Part shown: piece after piece, positions 47,941 through 60,385 of the stretch
How positions within the stretch are numbered: position 1 is the first letter of the stretch
Layout: every line of letters starts with the position of its first letter
Origin: Trileptium ribeirensis
Taxonomy: Eukaryota > Nematoda > Enoplea > Enoplida > Thoracostomopsidae
Length of the DNA: 64,000 nt
Assembly (NCBI GenBank): GCA_030248225.1
Contig: JASANE010012200.1
Span: 1-64,000 of the forward strand
Reading direction: 5' to 3'
Notes under the pieces: generated by a model
Seen by the model: only the letters and a program-made list of their open reading frames with translations
Told to the model about the DNA's origin: nothing
Databases searched by the model: none
Made by a program: the position numbers and the translations under genes

Positions 47941-47999
47941 CATGTGTATTTTACATGGTATTATTATCGCAGATACCCTATCGTACAATACTAATACGC

Positions 48000-48540
48000 A
48001 ACGGACATACATTCCGGTGATCGGTCATGCCAGGGTGGGTAAAGGTCCCACGGGGGGGAAGGGGGGTCGCAACCATCCAAGGGTAACTCACCCACTGGCC
48101 GGCCAAATTTTCCCAGGCGGGGCTCGGTCGTGAATACCTGTTTTTTGGTCTTGACAGCCATAATTTTTCACCTATGAGGTCAGTTTTTGCACTAGGGTCA
48201 AACTTGTCGAGACGCAATAAAAATATTATTCATAGCCGCATTATGTATTTGTGTATTTAATTCGATTAACTTTTACTTCAGGGAATGACGTCGTGAACAA
48301 AAAGCTTTCCACAAATTTGCGGCCGTACATGTACCTATAGCAACAAGCAGGCGCGATTTGCGCAAGTTTTCGCACTAAGGAACTACTTCGAAACTCGTTG
48401 AGCCGCCAAGCCCCGTCGGGGGGGCGGGGGGTGCTGCGCACCCGAACCCCAGGGGGGGTTATTTCCCCCGGCTTATCGGCCTGGGCGGGGGAATCCGGAC
48501 CTCAGAGGGGTTACCCCCCCACCCCCGGCATGTATGGTTA
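48000..48540. other. G-run/C-run island
   Basis: Several runs of five to seven G (48050-48066, 48416-48460) and C (48470-48530) in otherwise AT-rich DNA, including ggggtgctgcgcacccg, which can fold. It may form G-quadruplex or hairpin structure. No coding frame of note. Confidence 0.4.
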
Positions 48541-48544
48541 CGGA

Positions 48545-49905
48545 GTACTGTTTCTCTTCGCCGACCAGGCGTAGTATATATTGGCTAATATTGACTTGTT
48601 TTGATATGGTGAATTTGTATTTTTTTAATATTTATGATGGATGATGGAGTTAGCTAGAGGATAAATGTTTTTATCGACGCGACGTTGTTCGAACGAAGTC
48701 TTATATTCGGGATTTATGAGGTTTTCGTGTTCTTTTGCTTTTCTGTTTTGAAGAGCGTTGTTTGACTAGTAAAGAAAGGTTATGATTAACAAGTGGATTA
48801 TATTTTAGAGTGTTCATAGGAGACCTAGCTAATCGATTCTGTGAAACCTACTTAGGAAATAATGTGTGGTTGATTCTTGTTCTCACTTATTGCAGCGAAA
48901 CGGTTGACGTCAGGCTCATAATCACACGTTTACCTGTGTCGATAAAAATGAAAATAAATATTAAAGGTTAACTATTTAGCCACACGTCCATAGTTTCGTC
49001 TCTTGGCGTGTTGTCATTTAGTGGTGTTTTTCACTACATGCTTCAGTTCTGGTTTGGATTTAATTTGTGGAGAAGAGTCACTGTGTTTAATATATATTGG
49101 AATTGTGGGCTCGGATGTGCTGTTATATTAATTCGTTCGGCAGTGATTAAGCGTCAGTATGTGCTAGTAAGTGAGGCCGTCGAAGACGTACCGAATAATT
49201 TTGGATTAAACTGTTATGGATGTAAGCCACTAAAAGTGCGAAGCGTGTTCATCACTGAAAGTGACGAATTTAATTCTGGGTTTACTCTGATTTTTAAACA
49301 TGGTCAGTCTAAATAGCAACTCAGCTAGAGTACTGGCATGTCACGGAAGGATTAACCTGTGGTAACTGGCTACGGACTTGTAACATTTCTATGTTAATTG
49401 TTATTTGTTCACGTACTGTTACGGATCGTACAATACGGTGTTCCGAACATTGCGAATCCGAGGTGCTACGAATTTCCGTTTCTGGTAAGCTCGAGTGTTA
49501 AACGAATTTTATAAACTAGATATCAAATTTTATTTCCAAGTTTAGCGAGTTTTGACTGCTAAACTTCACTGTTGGAAATTGGCACCTCGTCTTTCCGGGA
49601 AAAAATTAACGACCGTTGGCTGTTGTTAACTCAAAGCAAGAAGAGCGTTATAAAGTCTCAGTAACGAGTTACCGAGCTGTTAGCTGTTATATTTGTGGCT
49701 TATATACTAGATTTATCTCTGAATTATCACAACTATTCTGGTACGCCAGACCACGAACTCGCGCGCCCAAGTTGTCTGTGTCTGTGGTTATTTCGTGGTC
49801 TGAACTATAATTGCATTGTAAACATTGTGTGTTATAGTATTCACTGGGGGTCGGAGCGCCACGTAAGCACGAAGTTACAGCGCCGTAAAAGATTAAGCTC
49901 CGACA
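48545..49905 (+). repeat. Probable Gypsy 5' LTR region (3' boundary only)
   Basis: The sequence just before the PBS ends in ccgaca, as an LTR would. The LTR start is not defined, and I found no matching 3' LTR by eye after 61316. The plus-strand open frame 49008-49316 (102 codons, no family) lies here and might be part of a long LTR, or nothing. Confidence 0.35.
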
Positions 49906-49923
49906 TGGTGCCATGACGAGGCC
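49906..49923 (+). promoter_or_regulatory. Probable Gypsy primer binding site
   Basis: tggtgccatgacgagg follows directly on a CA dinucleotide, the usual LTR end. TGG is the complement of tRNA CCA, and the following bases look like an acceptor-stem complement. Not matched to a particular tRNA. Confidence 0.45.
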
Positions 49924-50070
49924 AATGCTGATCCTGTGAAAATCTTGTTGGTTGCGTTTGCCGGAATGGTTTGTGGTTAGTGGTGATATTCGCCTACGTT
50001 TTCTTAGTGTTATTTTCAGGGCGTTACAGCACGGACTGGTAAGTGTTTTACTATGAATGGTAAAATTTAA

Positions 50071-51809
50071 AAATTAAGACATAGTGAACGATACAACCGC
50101 GTTATTGTCTCCGGATGATACAACCCAGTGGTCTACAGGAATAGACAGAGCAGGTACGCCGTTACCTACTACAACTCATGATCCGACTATACCCGTGGCT
50201 GACACGACGTTAACCCTGCTGGAAGCGACCTTGCGTTGACTGGAGGTAAGCTTGTATGACTCTAGTCGTAAATATGATGGAATAACGACCTGGTATATGG
50301 TATAGTCGTGCGCGAGCGCAAACTCCAAGGTTTAATTACAAGTCAGACCAACGATTTGAATGAACAGGTGAGTGAAATACGGGGCAATCTTAATCAATTG
50401 CGAGGCCTGATAGGCATTAGTCACCTGCCTCTGATTTGTTGACACCAACCTCTGATACCAGAATGGAGGATTCGGTTTACATGGAAGCTATAATTGTAGA
50501 AGCGGATACTGGGTCAAAAGTACGATTAGATTTTGAGCCTACGGTCCCAATAACAGATCATGTTAGGGCTAATGCACCTAAGTTGGCTGCGCCATTTGTT
50601 ACTGTACTGGTTTCATGTTTTGATATCCTATCAGTGTCTTCTAGAATGCCATAAATACCGGTTGTAGTATCTTCATGTGTGCCTGTGTCTACATCGATGG
50701 TCTCTGTTTCAACATTAGCCAATGTAGTTTCGGCTGGTATTAGTACTTCAGCAGCTCCTTCTATAGCATTTACACAAACGGCTGTTGTTGTCGCTGGTCC
50801 CGCGCTTGGTGCTGCGGCTACGCCTGCTATGCCGCCTATTGTTGTTAATGTACCGCCTCCGAAAGAACCAGTCAATATTGAAATATACGATGGTACATCA
50901 GATTTTACCACGTATTTTCGGCGGTTAGAAACCGCGTTCGAGTTGGCAGGTATAGACAGCTCAAGCGACAAATTTCGTACCTTACGTAAGAAGTTAACGG
51001 ATGCCGCCCGAAGCTTCGTTGAATTGTTGATGACTGGTCCAGAGGCACCGACGACGTATGAAGACTTAGTTTACCAATTACATGAACGGTTCGCCGAAAG
51101 TGGAGAGTTTGTAGAAGAAGCTAAGCGGTTCCAGCAAATGCGCCAAAAAAGTTCGGTAGCGGATTTCGCTAACGAATTGGAGTTACAATGGCATAAACGA
51201 ATCGTTCCGTTGAAACTAGGTGACCAACATGACACTAATTTGTTGCGCAATACGTTTTTTAGTGGCATGCGACGTGGATTACGTTCGCGCCTAATTCATG
51301 CAGACCAATGGTCTTTTGATGAATTGAAACATTGAGCGGTAAACGTGGAACGTACGGAAAAGTTGTTGTCTGGAACCGACGATGATGGAAATTCATCGCA
51401 GTCGACCAGTAGATTCCAACGATCTTGGAGACTGTGTCAGAACTCTAGAGCTAATAATGATGTATCACCTCGAAGGAACGATAGTCGACAGGTTTCAACG
51501 TGTCTAGTTGACGGAAACCGAAGTAGTGACGTGAGAAATACCCGAGTAGCTGAACGAATTTCTGCTTCTGAAATTGTGTGTTATGACTGTGGTGCCACTG
51601 GGCATGTTCGCGCGCTATGTCCATATTGGGACGTACGTCTTCGTCAACAAGAACGCGGTGTGGCAAGGGAAGTTAAGGCTCGCTCGTCTCCTGGTCAACG
51701 GTCATCGAATGGTCCCGAACCCAAAGAACTGTGGAAGTGTTTTTTATGTAGTCATCCGGGTCATTTTGATCGGGATTGTCGTCAGCGATCTGCGACTGTG
51801 CAAAGATAA
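50071..51809 (+). pseudogene. Gypsy gag (capsid and two CCHC knuckles)
   Basis: The N-terminal part (about 50071-50660) is frame-broken. The main frame 50679-51335 has a Pro/Ala linker and then a capsid-like domain (NIEIYDGTSDFTTYFRRLET, FAESGEFVEEAKRFQQMR). After a TGA at 51335 the nucleocapsid follows with two zinc knuckles: CYDCGATGHVRALC (about 51580-51621) and CFLCSHPGHFDRDC (about 51738-51779). Stop at 51807. Confidence 0.85.
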
Positions 51810-52634
51810 TTAGCTGGCGATAGTCGACGTCGGCTAGAATCTAAAGCAGTACAATCTGCAGCTTTGGAGACACTGGCTCGCCAAATGAACGATGCAGAAC
51901 GTCGCATGGATGGGCGAATGAATGACATTATTTCCAATTGGATGTCGGATAGAAAGGTGAATGATTCTGAGTTATCGAGCGCGCCATCACTAATCATGTC
52001 GCCCAAGAATTCACGTCGTCAAGTAGTGATGGAAAAAGTTGATGAACCAACGTTTGAAAAAAATTCGGAACTAAAAATTGACCCGCAAGTTTCGATAGCA
52101 CAGGTAGAGATGTTGGCTCGCCCTACCAAATCATGTATCTATGTTGACGTGAAGACTGATTCGTACAAATTACGAGGACTAGTGGATACTGGAGCCCAAA
52201 TGACGATCACGCTCCAAGTAGTCTATGAAGAAGGTTTTAGTCGGTATAAGCTAAATTCCGAAGTAATACAAGTGTTCGCTGTTGATGGTTCCCCATCTAG
52301 TAAAACCCTGGGATGGTTCGAAGCACTTGTACATTTCGGGGATCAGTCCCAGTACGTGCGAATGCACGTCGTACCTGATATGGCAGCTGCCATTGTCATC
52401 GGTGATGACCTGTTACGAAAATTCCAAACTACAATCGATTACCAGAAAATGCGAATTCTGGTTGGTGATAAGCCTGTGCCATCGTGGTCGTTGTTAGGAC
52501 GTAAACGAACAACATCAGAACCTGGTACAGGAAAAATGTTAGAGACTGAGAAACCGGAAGAAGTCCCTGTGGGTGCTTTCCATGTATGTCGGGTATCTAC
52601 TGATACTAAAGTTCCAACAGAAAGTACAAAGTAG
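51810..52634 (+). pseudogene. Gypsy aspartic protease
   Basis: The frame shared with the end of gag contains YKLRGLVDTGAQMTITL, with the active-site D-T-G at 52185-52193, and the partner motif VIGDDLLRKFQTTIDYQKM (about 52395-52450). The frame ends at TAG 52632-52634. A linker in other frames leads to RT. Confidence 0.88.
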
Positions 52635-53039
52635 GTACCATGTAATATCAACACCACCAATTACAACGGACAAAGTGTCATGGTAGAAACGGATGTGAAT
52701 ACTCGATTCGAACGGCCATACTTTGTCCAAATGCTGCTGTTAAAGTACGGGAAGGTATGGTGTGAGTGCCAGTCACGAATTTGGAACGAAAAACATATAG
52801 ATTGAGTGTAGACGATACTATATCCCGTATCACAGAAATAGTGGATACATTTGCTGTCACCTCAACAGAAAAACCGGCGACAATGAATGTCGACTACTCC
52901 GAAGTAGTTACCAACAAAACTTGGATTCGGCAACAAGAAGATAAGCGGCTGTACTGAGAGTTAGCAGCAGAAATCACGCAAGATAAGGAAGCCGATTTAC
53001 CAGATACGGTGTCTTTAAAGGAAGCTGTTGCTACCAAAA

Positions 53040-53950
53040 CCGAAATTAGTATCTTAGCGAGGTTACTAGAACGTAATAGCGATGTTTTTGGAAGTTCCAC
53101 GACACTTCTTAGTCGAACGCATATATTGCGACATCCCGTCGATACAGGGGATACTAAACCCATCCAGCAACGAATGCGACGTGCACCTTGTGCATCGTGA
53201 GGAAATTTCTAAACAAGCCCAGGCTATGCTAGACGATGACACAATCCAGCCATCAATGAGTCCGTGGGCATCTGCAGTCGTTCTAGTTAGGAAAAAGACG
53301 GGAGATATGTGGATTTGTATCAATTATCGTATGTTAAATGACGTGACACAGAAAGATAGTTCCCCCTTCCACGAATTGACGATACGTTGAACGCCCTCAA
53401 AGGTACGAAGTATTTCACCACGTTGGATCTGAAATCTGGTTACTGGCAGGTTGAAATGGAGCCTGATGATGTCGAAAAGACCGCCTTCATTTGTCACGAA
53501 GATTTATTCGAGCTTAAGGTAATGCCCTTTGTTAAGCCAGTGCGCCTGCCACATTTCACAGAATGGTGCAAATCGTTCTGTCGGGCTATCTACTATAATT
53601 CTGCATGTGTTATATCGATGATGTGATCGTCTTCTCGTCCACATTCGAAGAGCATCTATGGGACATCCAATGTGTGTTCAATCGTCTTCGTGATGCAGAT
53701 TTATCAATCAAGGGCAAGAAATGTGACTTTGGACGACGAGAAGTATTGTTCCTAGGTCATGTAGTATCGGAAAACGGAATTGCCCCAGACCCAGCGAAAG
53801 TGCAAAAGATTTGGGAGTGTGAAAGGCCACAAAACGGCACAGAAGTACGTTCGTTCTTGTTTGACCAGTTATTACCGTCAATTTATCGAAGGATATAGTC
53901 TTATCGCCGCTCCATTACATGAATTGACAAAGGGACCGAATAAATTCAAT
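53040..53950 (+). pseudogene. Gypsy reverse transcriptase
   Basis: In two main frames: ILRHPVDTGDTKPIQQRMRR, then EEISKQAQAMLDDDTIQPSM, MWICINYRMLNDVT, YFTTLDLKSGYWQVEM (palm aspartate about 53422), a degraded fingers end, CYIDDVIVFSSTFEEHL (YIDD at 53611-53622) and VLFLGHVVSENGIAPDPAKV. Stops at 53199, 53388, 53624 (frame change) and about 53898. Confidence 0.9.
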
Positions 53951-53984
53951 TAACTAGAATCACGCTGGACTGAACATTGCCAAA

Positions 53985-54440
53985 TTGCCTTTGATAAGTT
54001 GAAAGTGGCATTAACTACAGCGCCTATTTTAGCGTATCCGAACCCAGTGAAACCATTTCGATTATACACCGATGCCAGCAACGAAGATGTTGGCTTCATT
54101 TTGACACAAGGTGGTGATGGTGGCAAAGAACGCGAACTTCACTACGGAGGTCGAAAGTTTCATGACGCTATGACGCTGAAACAAGATATAGCGTGACTGA
54201 AAAAGAGTGCTTGGCCGTAGTACGAGCCATGGTACAATATCGGCCATACTTGTTGGGTAGTTTTACCACGATCGTGACTGATCATGCTTCCTTAGTACAA
54301 ATTTTAATGAAAGCACGTTCCATCGATTTGTTGACACCACGTCTATTGCGTTTTGTAACGAGAATTTAAGAGTTCGACTACGAAGTAGTGTATAAACTGA
54401 GTAAACAACACCTTAATGCTGACGCCATGTCACGTCCGCC
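53985..54440 (+). pseudogene. Gypsy RNase H
   Basis: LTTAPILAYPNPVKPFRLYT then DASNEDVGFILTQ (the T-D-A-S start, about 54067), TEKECLAVVRAM (about 54196-54231) and VTDHASLVQILM (about 54276), ending with YKLSKQHLNADAMSRPP (54391-54441). One stop at 54196 and one at 54369 break it. Confidence 0.88.
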
Positions 54441-54734
54441 AATTTTGACATCTAAACCGAGTAACGAACCAGTTCACAATTCGGAAGTATATCAGGAAAT
54501 AAACAAAGAATATCCCAATGAAGCGTTAGAGAAACGAGAAACGAATGTTTTAAAGATTGTGGGTGTAGTTACGCCAAGCCATAACGCAACGACTGACGAA
54601 AACGATGAGGTAAAGGCTCCACAGCTTTGTCCGAGCGGGATACAGGTAGAAGTGCATACAATTGAACGTGACCTCAATGACTATTTTGCCATTGACCCGC
54701 CGAGGAAAGCGGATGAAATACGATGAGCACAATC

Positions 54735-56541
54735 ATTGGATCCATTTACATGTGGAATGGTTCGTTTTCTTGAAGATCTAGAATTAGACCTTGTGTTAGC
54801 TGAAGACTTACAGCGTCAGATTTTGTTACAAGAAGGTCGTTTCCATGTCCGAGATGGTACATTATTGAGCGGAGCGAGGTCGCCGAGCGAAGCGTTTTTA
54901 TTTTCTGTCTGGGAGCAAAAAAGTCGATGTCCGTTCGTCCGTTCGTCTTTCATGGATCTCAAGAATCATTGAACCTATTTCAAAATTTTTTGTTGTTTGA
55001 AAGCTTATCATGTGAGGATGTGCACCTGATATTTTAAAAGTTTGTCCACATGCCAATTTTATCATTAATTAATCTAATTAGCTAACTAACACCCTAATTA
55101 AGCTCATAACAGCTTAATTATTGGTCGTAGAGTCGTTTTAACGGCATATACCCTGGGGTTTTCAGGTTTTCAAAATTATTTTCAGACTCCGTGTCCTATG
55201 ATTTCATTGCTGTGCTTCGATTGCCATTAATCACCATGCTGTATAAGCCACGTGCCTTCCTTTGTCTTGCTTTTCGTTCGAACGGAATAAAACTATTCTT
55301 TCATTTACTCATTGTTGTCTACGTAATAATATATTCCCAAGACATTGAGTACGTTCATATTAGTAATGCCTTCGCTCCGCTCAAAAAATGTAGTTCCACT
55401 AAGACTGGTATTATGTGGGTCGGAAACGAAGATCTGTCCGCGCAGAACATGCGAATTTCGTTTGGTGCTACCGGAAGGATTCCGAGTAGTTGTGATGGGA
55501 CAGGCTCACACAACTCGGTACACTGGACATGTGGGTTACAAGCGAGCTTTATTGATACTTCAATGGAAGTTTTATTGGGCCACGATGATGAAAGACTTTG
55601 AAGCGTTTATTAACGCATGTGTTCCTCGTGCTCGGTTCAAACCTGGTCCGAATCGTCGTGGACCATTGCAACCAATTCCTGCGATGGCACCATTTCTTAT
55701 GGTAGGCGTAGACGTAACCGGTCCATTGCCCGTCCCTCCATCTGGAAATAAATATATTGTCAATTTCATAGACTATTTCACGAAGTGGCCAGGAGCGTTT
55801 GGCACGCCTAACCAAATGACTATGACTATTGTCGATCTATTTTTAAATAAGACAGTGCCCAGACACGGTGTTTCACGTATCATTTTGTCTGATCAGGGAC
55901 CAGCCTTTACGTCAGAGTTGTTCACATCTGAAGCAACTAAGCTAGGTAGCCGAACGGTATTTGCTACACCATATCATCACCAGTGTAATGGTCTTGTCGA
56001 ACGATGAAATCAAACGTCAATGGCTATGGTCAAGCCTCTCACCGAATTAGAACCTGACAATTGGGATACCTACGTCGATAGCGCACTTTTTGCTGATCGA
56101 ACTACTGTTCATGTGTCAACGGGTCAAACTCATTTTTCCTAATGCATGGTCGTGATCTGGATTTGCCTGAAGAGACCCTGTTGTTGTCGATAACAGAAGG
56201 TGGAAGTCCAGATTAACACGTACAAAAGTTGCTGAGAAACCTAACAACTACCTGGAAAGAAGCTAGTAGCTCTGTACGTTTGGCTCAGGATGCGTACAAA
56301 CGCTATTTCGGTCGTAGAGCACGTACTCGAGATTTTCTGTCTGGTGATGTAGTTAATGCGAAAACCTGAGAAAATTGACCCTCGCAGAATTACGAACAAA
56401 TTTCATGCTAATTTCGAACGATTATATCGAGTTGTCAAAGTACAAGGCCCTAACCTAGAAGTGTTGCGTCTGGGAGACGCACGTCGGAAAACCAAGACTT
56501 ATAAGAAAAGTTTATTTAAACACTTCGGTGGAGAACCGTAA
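54735..56541 (+). pseudogene. Gypsy integrase with C-terminal domain, interrupted
   Basis: The N-terminal part (54736-54866) ends at HVRDGTLL, where a repeat is inserted. After it RLVLPEGFRVVVMGQAHTTR begins the zinc-binding region, followed by the core with D (VGVDVTGPLPVPPSG, about 55710), D (IILSDQGPAFTS, about 55890) and E (CNGLVER, about 55999). A TGA at 56005 and a frameshift follow. The C-terminal domain with FERLYRVVKVQGPNLEVL and KKSLFKHF ends at 56541. Confidence 0.88.
54867..55407 (+). repeat. Repeat inserted in Gypsy integrase, copy B
   Basis: Bounded by a 15-bp imperfect inverted repeat: gagcggagcgaggtc at 54867-54881 and gccttcgctccgctc at 55368-55382. Inside it shares blocks with the repeat at 36290-36672 (gtcgatgtccgttcgt, tgtgcacctgatatt, attgagtac). 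Both copies also share aatgtagttccacta just beyond the right arm, so the true end is uncertain. No coding capacity. Confidence 0.7.
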
Positions 56542-56720
56542 GATTACCTCGCATATGAACAGCGATTACATGCCATCCAAATCGACAGTAGTGCAATTGA
56601 TTGGTTTTGCGGAGAGTGTGGTCAGAGCTACGAAGAAGATCTTTGAACAGGCGAAGATGATGTCAACTGGATCGAATGTGACTACTGCCTTAATGGTATC
56701 ACTTCCGTTATGTGGAGTTG
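56542..56720 (+). pseudogene. PHD-like zinc finger after the integrase
   Basis: Continuing the integrase frame past the TAA at 56539-56541: DYLAYEQRLHAIQI, then WFCGECGQSYEEDL, a TGA, then TGEDDVNWIECDYCLNG. The C-x2-C pair, an acidic linker, and W-x2-C-x2-C are the first half of a PHD finger. The second half (WxH..C) is not recognisable. PHD fingers read histone tails, so in a retroelement one could steer integration or bind chromatin. That role is inference. Confidence 0.55.
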
Positions 56721-56724
56721 AAGA

Positions 56725-57384
56725 GGGAACCTGAAACAACGCTATGATATTGTCCAGCGTGTGTTCAACGACTACTTACGTAAATGGGTAAATCGATGTC
56801 TTACTTCTGAAACTTCTAATTCTATTGTTATATCTCCTGCTATTCGAGGAAGTAAGTGATGAACAACGTAAAGTGTTAATAAAGCAATCACGAACTCAAC
56901 TGGTCAAAGCAGAAACTTTTAACATAATTTGAATTGGAAATTACTAGTTTATGCAGTGCTTGCTAGTGTTAGTAGAATCGTCTGCTATTTGGTGATCATC
57001 ACGTGCTACTTTGGGATCACCGCTAGTATAGTTTTGTGCCGGTTTTGGGAGTGGATCTATATCAGTGTTCATGGTCATGGAAACTTTTGGGTTTCGCTGG
57101 AGCAATGGAGAATCGAGAGCACGAACTAATTCCTTAGAGTATTAATCACAGCGCTCAGTTATATGGTGATTCGTCAATAGTATTCTCGATGGATTATTGC
57201 ATTTATCGATGGATTATGCATTATTGTCAATTATTGCATTATATTTCTAGGCGATCGTCATTTGCTAGAGGTTATATCAAGCTACGATAAACTTGGATCG
57301 ACGGTTGATATTAATTTTAGCTAATAGATAATAATAACCAGCATCACATTTACGTTCTTTAACGAGCAATTCAACATCGTCTAA
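56725..57384. other. Spacer between Gypsy pol and its third coding region
   Basis: AT-rich. The first part still has short open pieces in the pol direction (RYDIVQRVFNDYLRKW near 56745). From 56930 to 57129 a hydrophobic open frame may be chance. Repeated cgatggattat words occur near 57190-57220. Confidence 0.35.
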
Positions 57385-58780
57385 AATGTGCGACATCTTG
57401 CTACAGCTTTTGGAATCGCGGATTCGATAAGGGACTCTGATAGGGAACGTGGGTCATCGGATCGTTCCGATTGGATTTCTGATTTGGAATCAGAACCTGG
57501 GGATATCCCCCTTGATCGTTCAATTGACGGGGTAGATCAACACTTAGCTTGGCCAGAGGGACAGCAAGGACCGCCTTGGAAGGATCGTAACCACCCAATG
57601 TGGAATTTATATGCGTTAATCAGTGAGTTAGAAATGGTTGGTCGTGAGTGGATGCACCCCGCTAGTGTAGTTGTAGTGGACGCTCGAGACCAAATCGGAT
57701 CAGCGATAGGAATTGTCGAACGGTCAGCCACTAACCTGATAGCGTGTGATATGGAGGGTGTGAAAATTAGTTATCGTTAGCAACAGTAGTTTCAAAAAGC
57801 ATGGGAAAAATATTTGGATATTCATGAGAAAGATCCATTTGACGTCTGCTGGCGATGGTTACCCCGTAATGCACGCCGATCGGTGGATCCAAATTGGTTA
57901 GCATATGCCGAAGGATGGCGTCGCACTGCAGCTGCTACTCTGCAAGCAGAAGCGATTGAGGGAGTCGTCATCATTTTTGATCTGATAGCGCCTGGTCCAG
58001 ATATGCCTGCAGCATTATACGCATGCGACTGAAAATTTGGTGGGCTATGGACAACGATGCCGGATTTTGGAAAGTACGGTATCTGCAGTTTAACCAACCG
58101 TTTCCATATGCGAACTCGATGGATTTGCAGGAAGCCGTAGGTTGTCGGTATAGTTCACGACGATTTTTCTACAAGATCCAACGCCTTATGGTACGACACT
58201 ATTGGGAGGAATTCGTGTGCGGCGGTTCGTTCGATACAGTGCCCATGACGTTATGCTCATTGACGGAACATTGTTTATCGCACACCGACGTAGGACACCA
58301 CCACCGCACGCTGTCAATCGTTTGATCGAACAAATGCCAAGCATTTTCTGAGTGTTTGCGACTGATGCACGTGGCTTAACAGGGCGGGTTAATCCCGACG
58401 CCGAATCGAATCGCCGTGGTTATCAGGAAAGCATCGCCGAAAAAGTAGCACAATGCGCTGGTTATTGGCGGCGCAAAAGTCGATGGAATGTGGAGGAGCA
58501 CAGCAGCTTATACCAAATTAATGACCAAGATGAGGGCGAAGCCGCTTTTGTTATTGACCTGGAAGGTGATCTACAGCGTGATACAAATCGGTTGTTTACC
58601 ACATCGCCAGCGCAACTCAGCCGACAACATCTCCAAAATATGCGTTTGGATACCATCGATCTGGATCATACACCGATTAATGAAATCCTAGAATCAAAAA
58701 TGCGCTATAATCGCGACTACCTTCCGGATGGTATGGACGAAATGGTGCAAAGCAGAAAAACGGCGACGAGTTAAACGAAG
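57385..58780 (+). pseudogene. DEDD 3'-5' exonuclease-like region of Gypsy ORF3
   Basis: Four consecutive frames encode one broken protein. An acidic, Ser/Arg-rich start (57388-57740) leads into NLIACDMEGVKIS (57736-57774), with D57748 and E57754 fitting the Exo I D-x-E box. VVIIFDLIAPGPD (57964-58002) matches the IFDL strand of the Egl/EXD1 family. VVGIVHDDFSTRSNALWYD (58141-58197) matches the Exo II HDC...D...L block. GSFDTVPMTL (58224-58253) matches the Exo III FDT block. RGLTGRVNPDAESNRRGYQE and GYWRRK follow. Stops or frameshifts between all blocks. The fold assignment rests on motif order and spacing. Confidence 0.55.
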
Positions 58781-60385
58781 TGACGCCGATCGCGAATCCA
58801 TAGACATCAAGATGTCATCGCAGGTCAAGGAGATGAGATAGGATTGAAAGAACGCTGTGAGGATTTGTTTGACGAAGAAATGAGCCAACAGGCCATTCAG
58901 TGAGAAAGTGACGGCGTACCTTTACGTGCAATTCGTGAAAGAATAATGACGGCGCATGATGAACATACGGCGGCGCATGTGTTGTTACCCGTCCGGCTGT
59001 ATTACAGCGTTTGGATCGTCAGGTGTTACGGGAGGAAGATGCGGCTTCCAATGCATCATCGACTGTCACAACATCGCCTGTAATTCGTACGCCAGAACCG
59101 GTGTCGGGTGACTCAGTACAAATAGTGGGATCCGTAACGGTCACCGCTAGTTCAGTAGATCCCGTTCGATATCATTCCACGCGGGTCGAAAGTGAGCAAA
59201 TTACTCGAGAAACCAACGAAAGTGTCAGAAAATGGGTAGCTTGGCCGCGCAAGAAAGCTTAGCCAATGTGATAGGGATTACTATAAATTCAAATCTATGA
59301 CTGAAGCAGCTAGTGCTGGAAGGAGGAAATCCCCTTGCGGATTGTGAGCGTGGATTGGTCCACGACAACGTTACCGGTGCAAGAGTCGATGGAACATTCC
59401 ACGCTAAGCCGAATTCGGACTGAATCAGAAACGGCCGTCGTGTCGTCAAGTGTTTTATCATTGCCGACGTCCACCGTGTCTAGTTTCGTGACGATAGCGC
59501 AATCTGAACCAGCAATGTCTGATATAATGCCGATGATGGTTCGCCAAGTTCGGGGACGAGGGGAACACGTATTATGCTCCCGCCCAGTCTTCACCAGTCA
59601 GCGCGCATGCGGTTATCAAGCGTTATACGGGCGCCATTCCAGCACCCGATATCCGTGGTAAATCCTGAACGACCGCGTATGGTGGAAATGCTCACGAATA
59701 GAAGAATTGCTGTCGCTTACGAGCACGTCCAACAACAAGAACAGGTTGCGGCTGTTGCCGAACAACCGCTAGCTGCCACAGTGAAGAGTGGTCAGGAAAT
59801 TTTACCGTTGTTGCACGTGGAGTTACAACTTGCAAATTTTCGTGGTCCAGAGTTGGCACACGTGCGTGAACAATTGCAACAGCCCATACCTCCCTCGGCA
59901 ATGCAATTGGATGCTATGCTCTTAATGCAACAAATGCAGCTAAATACGCGAGTAGACACTGCGCTATACTACCTGCGTTGAGTGGATGAAAATCAGCGAG
60001 TTAATTTAGAGTCACAGCACATAGAACTTGATCACGCACAACGCTAGATTGCCCAAGTTAAACGTAAGGTACCGTAGAAGGACTCTCCGGAAAGTAACAC
60101 GCGTGGAACCCAAACGAAAAGAAAAACTCAGCCAACAGCTAGACATCAAGCGCGTACCGCCCGTCGCGATGACTGCGAAACAGCGACTAACGAATCTCCT
60201 GATAGTGATCGCGAAGCAAGACGACGACAGTGACGCGAACAGCGTGCTTCGCCAGTGGTTGTGCCCCGACCACAAACACGACAGGAACTAGAGCCGTTTC
60301 TATGTCGTCTGTTATGGTAACGCCCATTGCCTCAGCATTAACGGTGGCTACCGAACAACGGCGTAAAACGGAAATATTCGAATAA
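58780..60385 (+). pseudogene. Gypsy ORF3, Ser/Thr- and Gln-rich middle part
   Basis: Open stretches in alternating frames (59011-59262, 59335-59661, 59574-59981) give low-complexity protein: Thr/Ser/Val-rich first, then Gln-rich (AYEHVQQQEQVAAVAEQ, AMLLMQQMQLNTRVD), then a basic, Arg/Pro-rich part near 60080-60290. Likely disordered linker of the same broken ORF. No domain recognised. Confidence 0.45.

Noticed and set aside
49008..49316. 102-codon ORF as a host gene upstream of Gypsy
   Set aside because: No recognisable domain, and it lies in the probable LTR region. Left as part of that region.
50558..50971. 137-codon minus-strand Gly/Ala/Thr-rich ORF
   Set aside because: Antisense shadow of the Pro/Ala-rich gag linker of the Gypsy element.
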